Positions 23,249 to 34,623 are shown, counted from the stretch's first letter. The stretch: DNA of 53,740 nt from Gloeophyllum trabeum ATCC 11539 (GCF_000344685.1 NW_006920422.1:1052325-1106064), one strand, 5' to 3'. The notes: generated from the sequence alone by a model not told the origin. A program made the numbers and translations.

Positions 23249-23504
23249 GGTTGCAGCTGCAGCTCGTCTTGCCAGGGCACTGCGGCGGTAGGAGAGGTAT
23301 TTATCTTGCTCACTGTGAGCAGTCGGGGCGGTGAGTGCTTGATTCCGATGACGCTTTGAGCGCTGGATGATGGCAGTGCGGGTTCCATGTTATTCACTGC
23401 CTCCAGCGTTGTCTTACTTGACGGCGGTACAGCACTTCTGTGTCGTAGGCGCTCCTGGGATACAACGGGCGGATGGAGGAACCGGTGATACCATGAATAG
23501 GAAG

Positions 23505-23512
23505 CTTTTATA
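23505..23512 (-). promoter_or_regulatory. TATA box of the beta-trefoil gene
   Basis: TATAAAAG on the minus strand, 257 bp before the ATG at 23248. The long gap allows a 5' UTR of about 220 bp. Confidence 0.4.
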
Positions 23513-23619
23513 AGTATATTCCCGGCTGATGATACCCAGGATATATGCACAGACGCGCGTTAACCGCGGCGGTGTCTCCGCAGCGCGAACATATGACGAT
23601 GCTGGTTTCGCACCTCAAA

Positions 23620-24720
23620 GGTAAAGGTCGTTCGGAGAAGCGGTACGCGAGCGTCCCAACATAGCACCCTGGCGTAGAAGCGGTTCGAGGCGCTACATCT
23701 TGTTCCCGAGCATGGCATAAGTGCTCTGCTGGAGAGAAACTTGAAGACAGAAATATGAACCTACGCACGTCATTGAAAGTAAGCTGTACAGTGAGAGAAA
23801 AGAAGGTTCTGCCGACACTCGCACCGATTGTGTCGCTCGGGCGTCTCCACTTCCCTTGGGTCCCATCAAGTATCAATCCATATTCAGATGGTATCCCTTT
23901 CGCCGACAGACGGATATACAGCACAGACGATCATGAACATGAACCTACACAGGGCATGGCAAGTGAGCAGTTCTGTGAGCGATCAGGGGGTCTCGCCGAC
24001 ACTCATACTGACTGTACCGCTCGGGCTTCTCCGCCTCCCTCGCGTTCCCTCAAGTATCAATCCACATTCCAATTGTATCCCGTTTGCAGACATTCGAATA
24101 TATCAAAGAGGATTCAGGCTTGAGATCTACGCGATAGCGGGAACCCTCTCGGCTACAGGAGTTCGCCGATCAAGTATCGCCCCTACGTAGACGCATTCGT
24201 GACAGAGAGGTACTGACCCTGCCTCGGCGGGACCACTCGGATGAAGACAGCGATGACGACAATATGGGCGAGGAGGACGGAAAAGCTTCGGGGCGCCGTG
24301 TCCTGGTCACGAGAAAGGCTTAAGCGCTCTCCACTGCGACAGCACGGCACAGACATCTGATTAATACTAGGGTAAGTGTGCAAGACGGTGAGAGATACGA
24401 ATGCCTCATCGGCGCGCACGGCGAAAGTAAAGGTCCTTCGGAGGGGGCAATGCGAGCGTCCCGACATAGCGCCCTGGCTTGGAAGGGATTCGAGGCGCTG
24501 CATCGTCATCATGAGGATGGCATAAGCGCTCTGCTCGATAGAACCTTGAAGACAAATATCAACCTAATCGACGTCATTGCGAGTAAGCTGTACGGCGATA
24601 GATACGAATGCCTCGTCGGCGCTCATACTGAACGTACCGCTCGTGCTTATCCGCCTCCCTCAGGCTTCGTCCCGTATTAATCCGTATTCCGATGGGCTCC
24701 CTTCTCTGCGGATAATGAAG
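23620..24720. repeat. Diverged tandem repeats
   Basis: About 325 bp at 23620-23945 recurs at 24425-24720, an offset of about 805 bp. A shorter copy of the last part lies at 23988-24095. Shared words include GCGAGCGTCCC, GTAAGCTGTAC, and the stretch around ATCAATCC followed by TATTC. Both strands can be read for tens of codons in each copy, so this may be the remains of a tandemly duplicated exon set. I cannot assemble a convincing gene from it. Confidence 0.55.
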
Positions 24721-26151
24721 ACTATTCAGCCCTGTGGTATGGCCCAGCCTCGCCCGTGCCACCGGATAGAGACAACCCCACTGGCAATACGGGCGAGGAG
24801 GGAAACGGGAGCAGGGAAGGTAGATCGATCGACAGCACGGCCCGTTAGGGAGGTTCGTGGTCATGCTTTCTCTGTCTTCAAGCAAAGCCAATGTTTCCGT
24901 AGCAAATATGCAGACGTGTACATGAGTCTGTTCATTGGCGAACACTGGCAGCGGATAGAGACATTTTGGCCGGCGTATTTCCCCTATTTATTCGTAACAA
25001 GCACCACAAGCATGGGCTGTACACAAAGAGTGGTCGACGTTGCACTCTCTATCGACAGTCGACATCCACACGCGTATATGTCGTGACTTGCCACAAGTGG
25101 TTACATATCACTGGCACTACACTGACAGTGCAGACGCTCCTGGAATTCGGAGAGGAAGCTTATTATTATGCCGCAAGTCACGACGCACTGGATTGGATTG
25201 TATGATGCCGCATTGAGGCAAGTCATACGATGTACTTGGCCTGCGCGCAGATGGACAAGGTAGCGAAGTGACAAGGATGAGACACCGGGCACGGCCGGGA
25301 GACGGAGGCGCGGTAAGATGTGCGCACCCGGGCCCGGGCCGGCCCTGCTTCACCTTTTGGACTCACACCGGCATTATTTAGCTCGCTGGACCAGTCGAGC
25401 TCGAAAGTCTCAATATCAGGCCGCCATTGTTTACGAGCCCATGACCGTGAGTCAACTGTAAATGCAGGTAAGTCCAAGGACGTTGTTCCAACCTCGGCGG
25501 ACGAGCTGTCGCGTCACCAAGCATCATTTCACGATCGACAGCGCCGGCGGGAAGTCTATCTGGATTCTCGACGTCAGCCCTTCGTTCTTGCAGTGCTTCG
25601 ACGGACATCTATCTGAATGCTGAGGATCCCTCCGTGGGTGACGGCTATTCCGGACATCTGGCATCTATCAAGTCTAGCTGTCGGACATGTGAAGGGCTAA
25701 CTGGCAGACAGATTCTTGGGCTCGGAAATGTGGGACTCGGATGCGACGACTGCATGCGTCGGGTACAGTACAGACGAAGAGCGTGCTAGACGGCCGTAGT
25801 CGGTTGTCTGTGGATCCCCATGGTTTATAAAGGCCATGCTTGCAGATGATGGCTTGCTTTCGTCGTATAATGCCACCAGCTGTGACCACGACGTCCGCGT
25901 TCACGGGCACCTTGAGGGCAGGTGAAGGGTCTGTACCTGATTCGCATACGAGGGCTTCTGTGGTTTCCCTTTCTCATGGGCCAAGTGTGCTGATCTGAGC
26001 CTGGACCCGGTGGCTTCTGCCTTGGCCAATATCGCGACTGCCAATTGTTGGAGTCCGCGGGCTCGATGTGCTCCTACGATACGTCTCCCCGCGGCGTCTT
26101 CCAGCCCCAAGCCCGCCCCGCAACGCCCGCCCCCTTTCACACCTCGACGCG
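24721..26151. other. Gene-free interval upstream of the hydrophobin
   Basis: 1.4 kb without a gene I can support. Open frames near 25220-25620 on both strands look weakly protein-like but have no domain and no convincing splice chain. The right part should contain the hydrophobin promoter. Confidence 0.35.
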
Positions 26152-26160
26152 TATAAAAAA
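26152..26160 (+). promoter_or_regulatory. TATA box of the hydrophobin gene
   Basis: TATAAAAAA lies 131 bp before the ATG and is followed by a pyrimidine-rich 5' UTR (26190-26260), the usual layout of highly expressed fungal genes. Confidence 0.65.
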
Positions 26161-26282
26161 GATCTAATCCATCCAGTATATCCCCCATTACCGTTCACCC
26201 CGGTTTTACTGTTTCTGTTCCTCTCGCGTCCAGCGCCCACCAGTCGTTCCACCACTCTCGTTAACTCTCAACTCTCAATAAA

Positions 26283-27128
26283 ATGATCACCGTCGCGAAA
26301 CTCACCGCCCTCCTCTCCTTCTCCTTCTTCGTCGCCGCGCTCGCCGTCCCGACCGGCGTGCCCACCTGCTCGTCTGGCTCCGAGTCGGGGTCGGGCGCTG
26401 TCTCCGGCTCTGGGTCGCTCTCGGGCTCTGGCTCGACCTCTGGGTCCTGGTCGGGTGCTGGGTCTGGTGGGGCCTTTGCGGGTGCGGGTGCTGGTGCCGG
26501 TGCATTTGGCTCTGCCGGTGCAGGCGCGGGTCCGGGCACGGGCGTGGGTGCAGGTGCCCCTGGCTCCGGTCCTGCCGGCGCTGGTCTTGGTGCTGGCGCA
26601 GGCTCCGACCCCGCTGGTACAGGCGCTGGCGCAGGCTCCGGCCCCGCCACTAGCGCTGTGTCCCCCACGGCCACCGGCCCTGCCGCGGGTTCCACCCCCG
26701 CCGCTGGCGCCGGCACGTCCTCTGGCAACGGCTCTGGGTCTGGCTCGGGCGTCTCGCAGTGCAACACCGGCCCCGTCCAGTGCTGCCAGAGCGTCCAGTC
26801 CTCTGGCGATCCCGGCATGACCCAGCTCCTCGGCCTGCTCGGCATCGTCCTCGACGGTCTGAACGTGCCCATCGGTCTTACGTGCTCGCCCATCAACGTA
26901 GTCGGCCTGGGACAGGGTGCTAGCTGGTGAGTACGCGTTGTGATGCTTGGGGACTCGGGGGCTGATTCGAACGGATTTTTAGCCAAGCCAACCCGGTTTG
27001 TTGCGAGGACAACTCGAGTAAGTGGCTTCGTTATGGGCTGGTTATCTCTGCTGGTGTGCTTAATCTCTGCTCGACTTACAGACTCGCTCGTCTCCGTCGG
27101 TTGCGTCCCGGTCAACCTGGTGGCTTAA
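26283..27128 (+). CDS. Class I hydrophobin with a silk-like Gly/Ala/Ser region
   Basis: Three exons (26283-26926, 26983-27017, 27082-27128) join in phase to 241 aa. A signal peptide covers about residues 1-21 (KLTALLSFSFFVAALAVP). Residues about 30-160 are almost entirely Gly, Ala, Ser and Pro, first as GSGS-type and then as GAGAGAG-type repeats. The hydrophobin domain then shows all eight cysteines in the canonical order: C, CC (QCNTGPVQCCQ), C (LTCSP), C (created across intron 1), CC (PVCCEDN), C (VGCVPV). Class I hydrophobins are usually about 100-130 aa, so the extra N-terminal region roughly doubles the length. It would be secreted and self-assemble at the wall or air interface. The second and third exons hold only 35 and 47 bp, a common hydrophobin layout. 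Confidence 0.93.
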
Positions 27129-27545
27129 GTCCATCACTGTGCAAAAGTACGTACCCATCAAGCACCGCCATACGGCCGACCTTATTCATGCATTTTTTTT
27201 TCCTCGGAGCAGCCTCATTTCGTTGAATGTCTCGAGCAAAAGTTGGTATTTTCTGGGTCACGGGTCTCTAGCGTTGTCGTTGTTGTCATCCGCACTTTCG
27301 AATGGTCTTTATCGTACTCTTTCGTCGCATCGCAGTTGTCATGTTTTTCGTGTTCGGCGCATAATACAACGTTTGTATGGGTTTTATACGGCCAAGTGGT
27401 CGCTTGGACACGGAAGCTCGACGCGTCTGGCTAATGAGACGCGTCGCGATCGAGAGATAGATCACATGATCATGACAGCTGCTAATGCATACTGACTGAC
27501 GTCATAGGCCCTCGACTATAACGCGTCCCACAATAACATGCAGAC
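27129..27545. other. Hydrophobin 3' flank
   Basis: About 420 bp up to the target duplication of the transposon. It holds two GACGCGTC palindromes (27420-27427 and 27438-27445) and an ACGCGTCC at 27521. No gene seen. Confidence 0.4.
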
Positions 27546-27553
27546 TGTTATTC
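27546..27553 (+). repeat. Target-site duplication, left copy
   Basis: TGTTATTC directly before the left inverted repeat. The identical 8 bp follows the right inverted repeat at 33510-33517. Confidence 0.9.
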
Positions 27554-27567
27554 CAAGAGGGGTGCAA
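27554..27567 (+). repeat. Left terminal inverted repeat
   Basis: CAAGAGGGGTGCAA, 14 bp, perfectly inverted at 33496-33509. The inner block CACCGACC follows at 27583-27590. Confidence 0.9.
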
Positions 27568-27846
27568 AACCAGAATTTCGGACACCGACCTCCAACTTTC
27601 CAGGACCCCCGGAAAGGGGGTAGGGGGGAGCCCCCCTTCCGTGTATAGACGCGGCGAACAGCGGCAGAAGCACGATTACACCCAATAAGGACGATCGCGA
27701 TTCACCCATCGACGCGTCAATTAGCACGACGCGTCTCGAGACTGTACGAGGAACAAAGTGTTTCCAGCAGCAGAATGCAAGTAAACTGTCATGTATTAGC
27801 GGTGATGCTAAGATATTGATAATTACGATACGGATAAAAGTCGTTG

Positions 27847-30800
27847 TTATGTTATACGTTGTTTCTTCGCATTAGACTTCCTTCCACTGCCGCTCGCCGC
27901 GCGTTTGGGGACGGTCATGCGAGACGACATAAGAGAGGTGTTGTCCGTGGGGACTTCTAGTTTTTGCGGTATCTTTTCAGCCGGGATGCCAATTCGTCTC
28001 TCCTCTTCGAATGATATGAACATGTCCGAAGCCATCTTGACAGGTAGTGGGGCTCCATCCCCTACGCCAAAGCTTGACTCAAAGCCAGGATGAGCGGTGC
28101 AAATATGCTCAGTCATGTTGTACTTCCAGATTGCAGTCATCCGGTCAGGATGTTCTACTCTGCACCCAAGCTGGCAGAGTATTGGTGTGTTGGTAGAGGC
28201 TGTTGTGTCGGTAGATTTCAGGCTTGCAGCATAAGCATACTTCTGGAAATACTGGCAATTCGAGACAGCTTGTGGGTTCTTGTTCTTCCCCTTGGGCTTT
28301 GTCAGAAATACCTCGCTACAGGACGTGAGGCCAGAACAGCCACAAATCCCACAAGGCATACTGTCACCGACCTAGGATAGCATGATCAAGTTGTCATATG
28401 GGTAACCTGCCAGTGCGGCGACTATTGACTCACAGCTTCACCTGGAAAGTCTTCCATAATCCCTCTTAGTGCTTTCAGAACATGGATCCCGACATGAGCT
28501 CGGGCCTTGCTAAGGTCCATTTCAACATGGCAATGACAGCAGCGAAACTTCAGACGTGACTTGTCGCATTCAACTTCAAGGCGAGCAGACGCTTCATTGG
28601 AGACTAGAGCCGGGTTGCCTGCGAGAAAATGGCTCGTGAAGACATGTAAATCACTAGCTGAGAGAACACGCACCATTGTGATCCTTGTAGGGGAAGGATG
28701 TGTTAGTGCGAAACACGGGTAATGATGCGAGTGCTTTGTGGCGTTCCACAGATTCCCAGAGACGAGCAATCAGGATCGCCATCTGGGCATCGGTCAGTTC
28801 ATATGTCAGACCAGCCGCATTGAGGTTCGAGAGGTCAAGTTCCGGGTTGAGAGATTTGAAGCGGCTCGAGCAAACAAGATGTGGATTGAGCAGCTCGCAA
28901 AGGTGGCTACAGACCTTGACTACCAGTGTCTTGCGGGATGTCTTTCCTGCAGGCGTCGGGTTATTCTGATTGAGTGCGAGTCGAGCGAAGTCGCCGTTCC
29001 ATAGCCACGTATAAGGTGTATTTGCATTTTCTGATTCTGCCGGAACGTTAACTGAACTATGTGGCATATCCGAAGACAGGTCGGACACAGCAACAATGTT
29101 GTCCGGCGACACTGCCATCTTCATGCCGAGAACTTGACCAACTAGCTTGATCTTTGATACCCCGTGGCTAAGAGAAGCTCGCTTGGCCGTCTCGACAACT
29201 TTCCCATTCTGCTCGATAGCAATGAGCTTGAGAATGGCCACTGATACTGTTGACTCGCAAGCGATAAGCGTCACAAAGAGGTCTCCTGGGGTGATCAATC
29301 CCGGATCCAGGAGGTTGTCTGTGTTGAAGTTTCGTGGCTTGACATCCGATGTAAAGCAGCGAACCCGTAATAGCCGCTCATGAGACTTCCGTGCATAGTT
29401 GGGTGTAATCACCATCCGACAAATGGATGCTTTATGTATCTTTTTCCCATTGTGCTCTATCCAGGGAGAGACAACAGAGACATTAGCCGGAGAGGGAAGT
29501 GGTTCCTCATCAAGATCATCGAGAGCATCATCAAGGCTAAGGCCATCGGCAGAGACATCCTCTGTCCTGCAAGAGTCTGCAGAAACACCATCTATGACAA
29601 CGCTGGCTGGTAGTACCCCAGCTGCAACGATTTCGGCGTCATCCATCTCGGTAACTATTGCCTCATTGTCATCACGAGGATCGCCCGCAGTTTCTTTGGG
29701 GTCTAAGGTAGTGGCATCTTGATCCGGTGTTAGAGATTCAGCAGGGATAGCTTGCGCACCAGATACCGGCTCAAGAGACCGGTCCAAATCGGTCGCAATG
29801 CCAGGGTAGTGTCCGTCACCGAATGGCTTAAGCATGTCAAGCTTCAGACCATCATTATCGGCATTTGTCTGAAATAGAGCATCAAAATCTTCAACAACAT
29901 TGATCTTCTGCAAGACTGCCAGAGCAGCAGTGCGTCCAGAGGTCCAGGCAGACTCGAAATCCACGTTGTTAACAATAGCATTCCCCTTCCAGGCCTCTGG
30001 ATTGAGGTGGTCAGCATGTGCAGCTCGTGCAACACCAAGACGTCGGCTTCCTTCGTCAAGTTCACGATTACGGACAAAGATGGCATCCAGGTCCACTGCT
30101 CCCGCAAGGCGATCAATCAGCTGTTTGAAGGTAAAGTTCGGGTTATGACCAATCTGCATACGGACACGTCCGAAGAGCACCTCAAGTCGATCATCGCCAG
30201 TAAGGAAGAGGAAGAATGGTTTTGTCCCATCAAGCTCTTTCTGCTTGGCTATACAGACATATATGTCATGGATGGTCTTCATCATGTCCCCGTAGAGCTG
30301 GTTAGGCATAAAGCTAACACGGTTTTGACGGAATAAGACAATGGCCATATGAGCATACTTGCTAAGTGAAGAAAGCTGCTGCTGGAGACTCCAGTCGGTC
30401 CTGATAAATGCATCAAGAAATGCACCAAATGTTTCACCAATGACCTCGATTATTTGAAGCTCCTGGAGATCAAGAGGGGAGAGTTCTGAGGGTGAAACAG
30501 AAGGTAATATGGAGACGGTATCTATGAGATCAATAGCACGGGGAACATCTTGAGAGTCAGCAGGGTTCATGATCTGTTGGACGCGATATTCAGTCATGTC
30601 CGGTGCCCGAAGGAGATGGCGAGCGAGTGTATCATTCTTGATGACCGTATTACCAACTTGTAGTCCATCTACAGTTCGTAATAGACGGGCAATGCCTTTA
30701 GACAAGAACATTGAGACAGTACCTACATGACAGAATAAGGCACATACGCTTCAACTCATGCTTCCAGTCAAATGTGCCAGTTACATCATCATCACCGACA

Positions 30801-33119
30801 CAGAGGTTGAAACCAGGGAGACGTCCAAGATATTTATACAATACATGTCCGGGCTTGACAACATGCTTTGAGAACAGTTCATGGACCATTGCGCGCCGCC
30901 CGGCATCACCATCAGAGGCAAATGTCCAGATCGGCCCAAAATGACGTTCACCAACATTCTTCCACGCAGACAGGACCTTCTCGAGCAGAACTGCAGATTC
31001 TTGAGGTGTCTCCTTCTTGCAGGTAGGGGAAATCAAGACCGGAAACGCGCCACGTAAGTCAGTCCCGAAAGACCCAATGGCCATAACGGAAGCTTCCTTG
31101 CCGTAATGGACGGTTCCATCGGCGAGAGCGTGAGCCAGGGATTCTGCAGCCTCAAGGGAGGTGAGCCTAATGTTGACATCCTGAGAATGCTCACGACAAA
31201 GCCCCCCAACGCAATCAGCGTGAGGGAAGTAGCAAGCGACATTCTCTTCGTTGATCTCATCCCACATGATTGACATACCGGTATGGAACAGTTGCACCTT
31301 GTCCACTGGCAAAGTATCGATACGAGACTTGACAAGCTGTGCCATATTAAATTCTATTTCAGCCTCCTTTGGCGCACCAAAGCTGGGCATCAATTGAGTG
31401 AATATCTTCATGGTCCGGAGTCGCCTGATAGATGGAATAACACAGCGGTGACTCAGCGCGTACAGCAGTTTACGACCACCAAGCCGGTAAGCAAGGAGGG
31501 ACATATCAGCATCAGCTTCTGTATAACCCCGAGCCTGGTAGATTCCTTCTAGGGCGTCTTGAACCTTCCCGACAATGCGCCCGATACTGCATTTATCCCT
31601 GATGGCCTGCCGTAGGAGTTGCTGAAAGCGTGGAACATCTTTCGTAGCTGCAAGCATTAGGAACCGCTTCCAGTCCTCAACTTTACTCAGGAGCCGGGCA
31701 CATCTTCGCCCTAGGTCCAGCGTCTGAAGGGCAGATGCGTAAGTATCTGGTGCTAGCCTCAAGAAAACGGCTGACCTTCAGTTTCCAGAATGAAATTGTC
31801 TTGTCCCGGTCCTTCAACAGCTCTCGCAGCTGCAGATGCGTCAAATAGGAATGGTTCGTATGAGGTTGCGCATTTCGCGCCATATTCGCCAGCCGCCCGA
31901 CTTCACCCTTGATCATCCCACAGTCAAAGCAAAACCCCCGGGAATCACTCAGGCTTTTAATACCAGTACAACTATCAGCACGTACACGAAACTTGACACC
32001 GTTCTTTTCGACTGCACAGAAGCTGTATCCAATAGCCTTGAGTGAGAAGCCGTGCCTCTGGAAGGGATAAGACTCGAAGAAATTATCTTCGGGCCAGTCC
32101 AGCTCGATACCCTGGCAGCAGTGCGATTGTGGTGAAGCATCCATGAGCGCAGCTACATCTCTATCTGGAATCGTTGCATACGTGCCTTGAGGGACGATAT
32201 TTTCGCTATCAGAATCCAAGTCGCTAATTAGATATAATCAGTGAATCGTAATGGCTGATTGGCAAAAGATGAGAATGTACCTGTTTAACCAGGCTGGTGT
32301 TGCATTCTCGACAGTCCATGGAGTGATGTTATCCATAAAGACAAAGGGCAGAGGAGATCGAGAGGCTGTACTGCGACCGAGAGAAGTGCTGGACCCTGGG
32401 TGTTGCGGAAAGCATGTTTCCCGCCTCTCACGCGCTCGGGCAATCTCGGCTGTCTGGTCAAGAGCTTTACATTTCCTACCACGCTGATGGGTTGTAAGCC
32501 AGGTGGTGCTTCGAGTCGTAGCTCCAGTCCGGACCCATTTGTTGCAACGGGTGCAGCAGACTTCCCACTTTTTGTCAAATAGTCTCCAATGGTAGTTTTC
32601 AGGATCAGGCAGGAATTGGGGTGCATATATTGAGGCCAGCTGACCTGGGAGCTCAGACTCTTGAGTGTAGGATTGAACAAAGCTGTCGACTAGAGTCGGG
32701 GTAGGGCTAAGCGGCTGTTGGAATGAACCTTCTGTGACATGGGCAGGTATATGTGTTGGAAACTGATGATGCGAAGGGAGAGAAGACCAGTCAGCACTCG
32801 TATCATCCCAGCTAGGGATAGGCAATTGTGCAGAAGTGTTCGGAACATTTTCTCTGCGCCGGGGAGTACTTGGGCCACCGAGAGGACTTAGGGATGGGTC
32901 TGCTTGCCTCGCCTGCTCAGACACATGAAATAAGCAAGTTTGATGTCCAAAGGAGTCTTGCTCCAGAGTAAATGGGGAGGGCTGCAAGAAGTTACCTGGC
33001 TGAGAGCCATCCAAATGAGATGGCTCGGAAATATCAGTTTCGGCCCATGTCCCGCCAGTACAACTTCCTGGATCCAGATTAAATATGGCGGATTCCAGTT
33101 CGTAGTCCTCATTCAGCAT
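27847..33119 (-). CDS. Transposase-like protein, possibly P-element/THAP9-related, intact
   Basis: Six exons (33119-32281, 32223-31776, 31723-30748, 30695-28674, 28618-28434, 28371-27847) close in phase to 1,664 aa with no internal stop. A Cys/His cluster near residues 188-217 (CCTRCNKW ... THQRGRKC) resembles a DNA-binding zinc finger. The likely catalytic core has MWDE (Asp about 584), FASDGDAGRR (Asp about 700), FDWKHELKR (Asp about 748, a D-x-x-H-x-x-K motif) and GDDRLEVLFGRVR (Glu about 926). This resembles the D-D-(DPxH)-E layout of P/THAP9 transposases. The C-terminus has two more clusters, CCHCHVEMD ... HVGIH and PCGICGCSGLTSC, then a basic tail (GRKSNAKKQR). It is the only gene of the element. 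Confidence 0.88.
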
Positions 33120-33495
33120 AGTAGAATTTGAACAGCCCGTATCAGAGCCGAGAAGGGTTCGTCTTGCTCAATGCTCGCAATACACGGTGAGCGGCGCTAT
33201 CCCGGTGGCTGTAAATTAGGGACGCGTACATGCACGTGACCCAGGAGCAGGCACGAGTTTATCTCAGAAAGCCTATACTCGCAGATATTCAGTTGAGGAT
33301 AGACCTCAATTGCAAGGTACATCACAAAATCCGTATTACAGTACTACACGTCCTCATGATTTATTAGGGGGATATGGGACACATATCAACGGTGGCACAA
33401 GGATTCAGAGGAAACCGAGCAAAGAGCGTGGACTAGGACCCCGAACACACATATCACCCTTGTCCTAACACTGGTCGGTGTTCCCGATCCATATC

Positions 33496-33509
33496 TTGCA
33501 CCCCTCTTG
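33496..33509 (-). repeat. Right terminal inverted repeat
   Basis: TTGCACCCCTCTTG on the plus strand, the perfect reverse complement of the left end. The inner block (GGTCGGTG on plus) lies at about 33473-33480. Confidence 0.9.
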
Positions 33510-33517
33510 TGTTATTC
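33510..33517 (+). repeat. Target-site duplication, right copy
   Basis: TGTTATTC, identical to 27546-27553. Only 63 bp separate it from the ATG of the methyltransferase gene. Confidence 0.9.
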
Positions 33518-33580
33518 ACCTAACTGCCCAGCATTCGTTTACGCCGACTTTTGTTTAGCGCATTCCACTCTACAGCAAGG

Positions 33581-34623
33581 ATGGCATGGAGATCGTCGGG
33601 ATCGACCAACGCAGAGCTCATATCGAACATGCTGCGAAACGGCGTGTTCAACTCTGAGAGAGTGGCAGCTGTCGGTGGCTAGTCTCAGATCAGACAGTGC
33701 TGGCGAACTGACGAGTACTCGGGACACTGGGAAGGCGATGACTAAAGTTGACCGAGCCAATTATGTGCTCGACAAGGGTGATGCGTATATGGACTCTCCG
33801 CAGTGAGTGTTGTTGTTTGGTATTGATGTGGGGGGGGATGGGATGGCTGAGCGGGTGGGATTGGGATTGGGGTTGAAGGAGGATTGGGTATGGGGCGACT
33901 ATTTCGGCGCCGCATATGGTGTGTGTGATTCCCTCAACCGTGTTCTGCAAGCGAAGGTAACACCGACAACCCCCCTGCTCACCCACCACCCACGCCCCGC
34001 CCCCCGCCTAGCACGCACACGCGGCGGAGACTCTGCTGCCGTTCCTCAGGCCCGGCGCGCGCGTGCTCGACGTCGGCTCCGGCTCGGGGTATCTGTGCGC
34101 GGTGCTCTTCCACCTCGTTGACGCGCCCGGATCGCAGGGGCAGGGGAAGGTGGTGGGCATCGAGCACGTCCCGGAGCTCGTCGAGCGGTCGACAGAGAAT
34201 CTGAGGCGGGACGGGCTGGGGCGCGCGTTGGACGAGGCGCGCATCGAGGTTGTGGCGGGGGACGGAAGGGAGGGGTACGCGCGCGAAGGTGGGTGGTCGT
34301 TGTCCTGTTTTGGACGCGAGGGAGGGAGGCTGATGTGGGGGATGATGGCAGGCCCGTACGACGCGATCCACGTCGGCGCCGCCGCGCCCAGCATGCCCAA
34401 GAAGCTGGTGGAGCAGCTGAAGGCGCCCGGGCGGATGTTCATACCCGTGGGCACGAGCGAGCAGAAGATCGTGCAGGTGGATAAGGATGAGACGGGCGCG
34501 GTGACGGAGACGGAGTTGATTGATGTTATGGTGAGTGCTTTGTGTGTGGTGGGTGCTGAGGGGAGGCTGATTCAAGTTGATCCGCGTGGGTAGTATGTCC
34601 CGTTGACGGATCGGCCGCAGTGA
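33581..34623 (+). CDS. PCMT1: Protein-L-isoaspartate O-methyltransferase
   Basis: Repairs isoaspartyl residues in damaged proteins using S-adenosylmethionine. Six exons (33581-33670, 33735-33802, 33882-33918, 34012-34288, 34352-34530, 34594-34623) join in phase to 226 aa, the normal family length. Family motifs are clear: MAWRSSG at the start, KVDRANYV, GYGATISAPHMHAHA, the SAM-binding LDVGSGSGYL, then GIEHVPELV, YDAIHVGAAAP and LKAPGRMFIPVG, ending YVPLTD. The 8-bp duplication of the upstream transposon ends 63 bp before the ATG, so the insertion has displaced its promoter region. It converges with the prenyltransferase gene 210 bp downstream. A long antisense frame over exons 4-5 is a GC-rich shadow. 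Confidence 0.95.

Larger units (their letters stand above)
27554..33509. mobile_element. Complete autonomous-looking DNA transposon, 5,956 bp, 8-bp target duplication
   Basis: The element starts CAAGAGGGGTGCAA and ends with the exact reverse complement TTGCACCCCTCTTG. Both ends are flanked by the identical octamer TGTTATTC. A second conserved block, CACCGACC, lies about 20 bp inside each end. One large spliced gene fills the interior on the minus strand and is open throughout. An 8-bp duplication is typical of the hAT and P superfamilies. The protein's motifs fit P/THAP9 better than hAT, but the assignment is an inference. Perfect ends and an intact gene imply a recent insertion. It separates the hydrophobin from the isoaspartate methyltransferase gene. 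Confidence 0.9.

Noticed and set aside
26261..27115. 284-codon antisense frame over the hydrophobin
   Set aside because: A Pro-rich shadow of the Gly/Ala-rich, GC-rich coding strand; the sense strand has the signal peptide and eight cysteines.
27600..27645. G-run/C-run segment as a possible telomere-like repeat
   Set aside because: Too short, not a tandem TTAGGG-type repeat, and it lies inside the transposon's left end.
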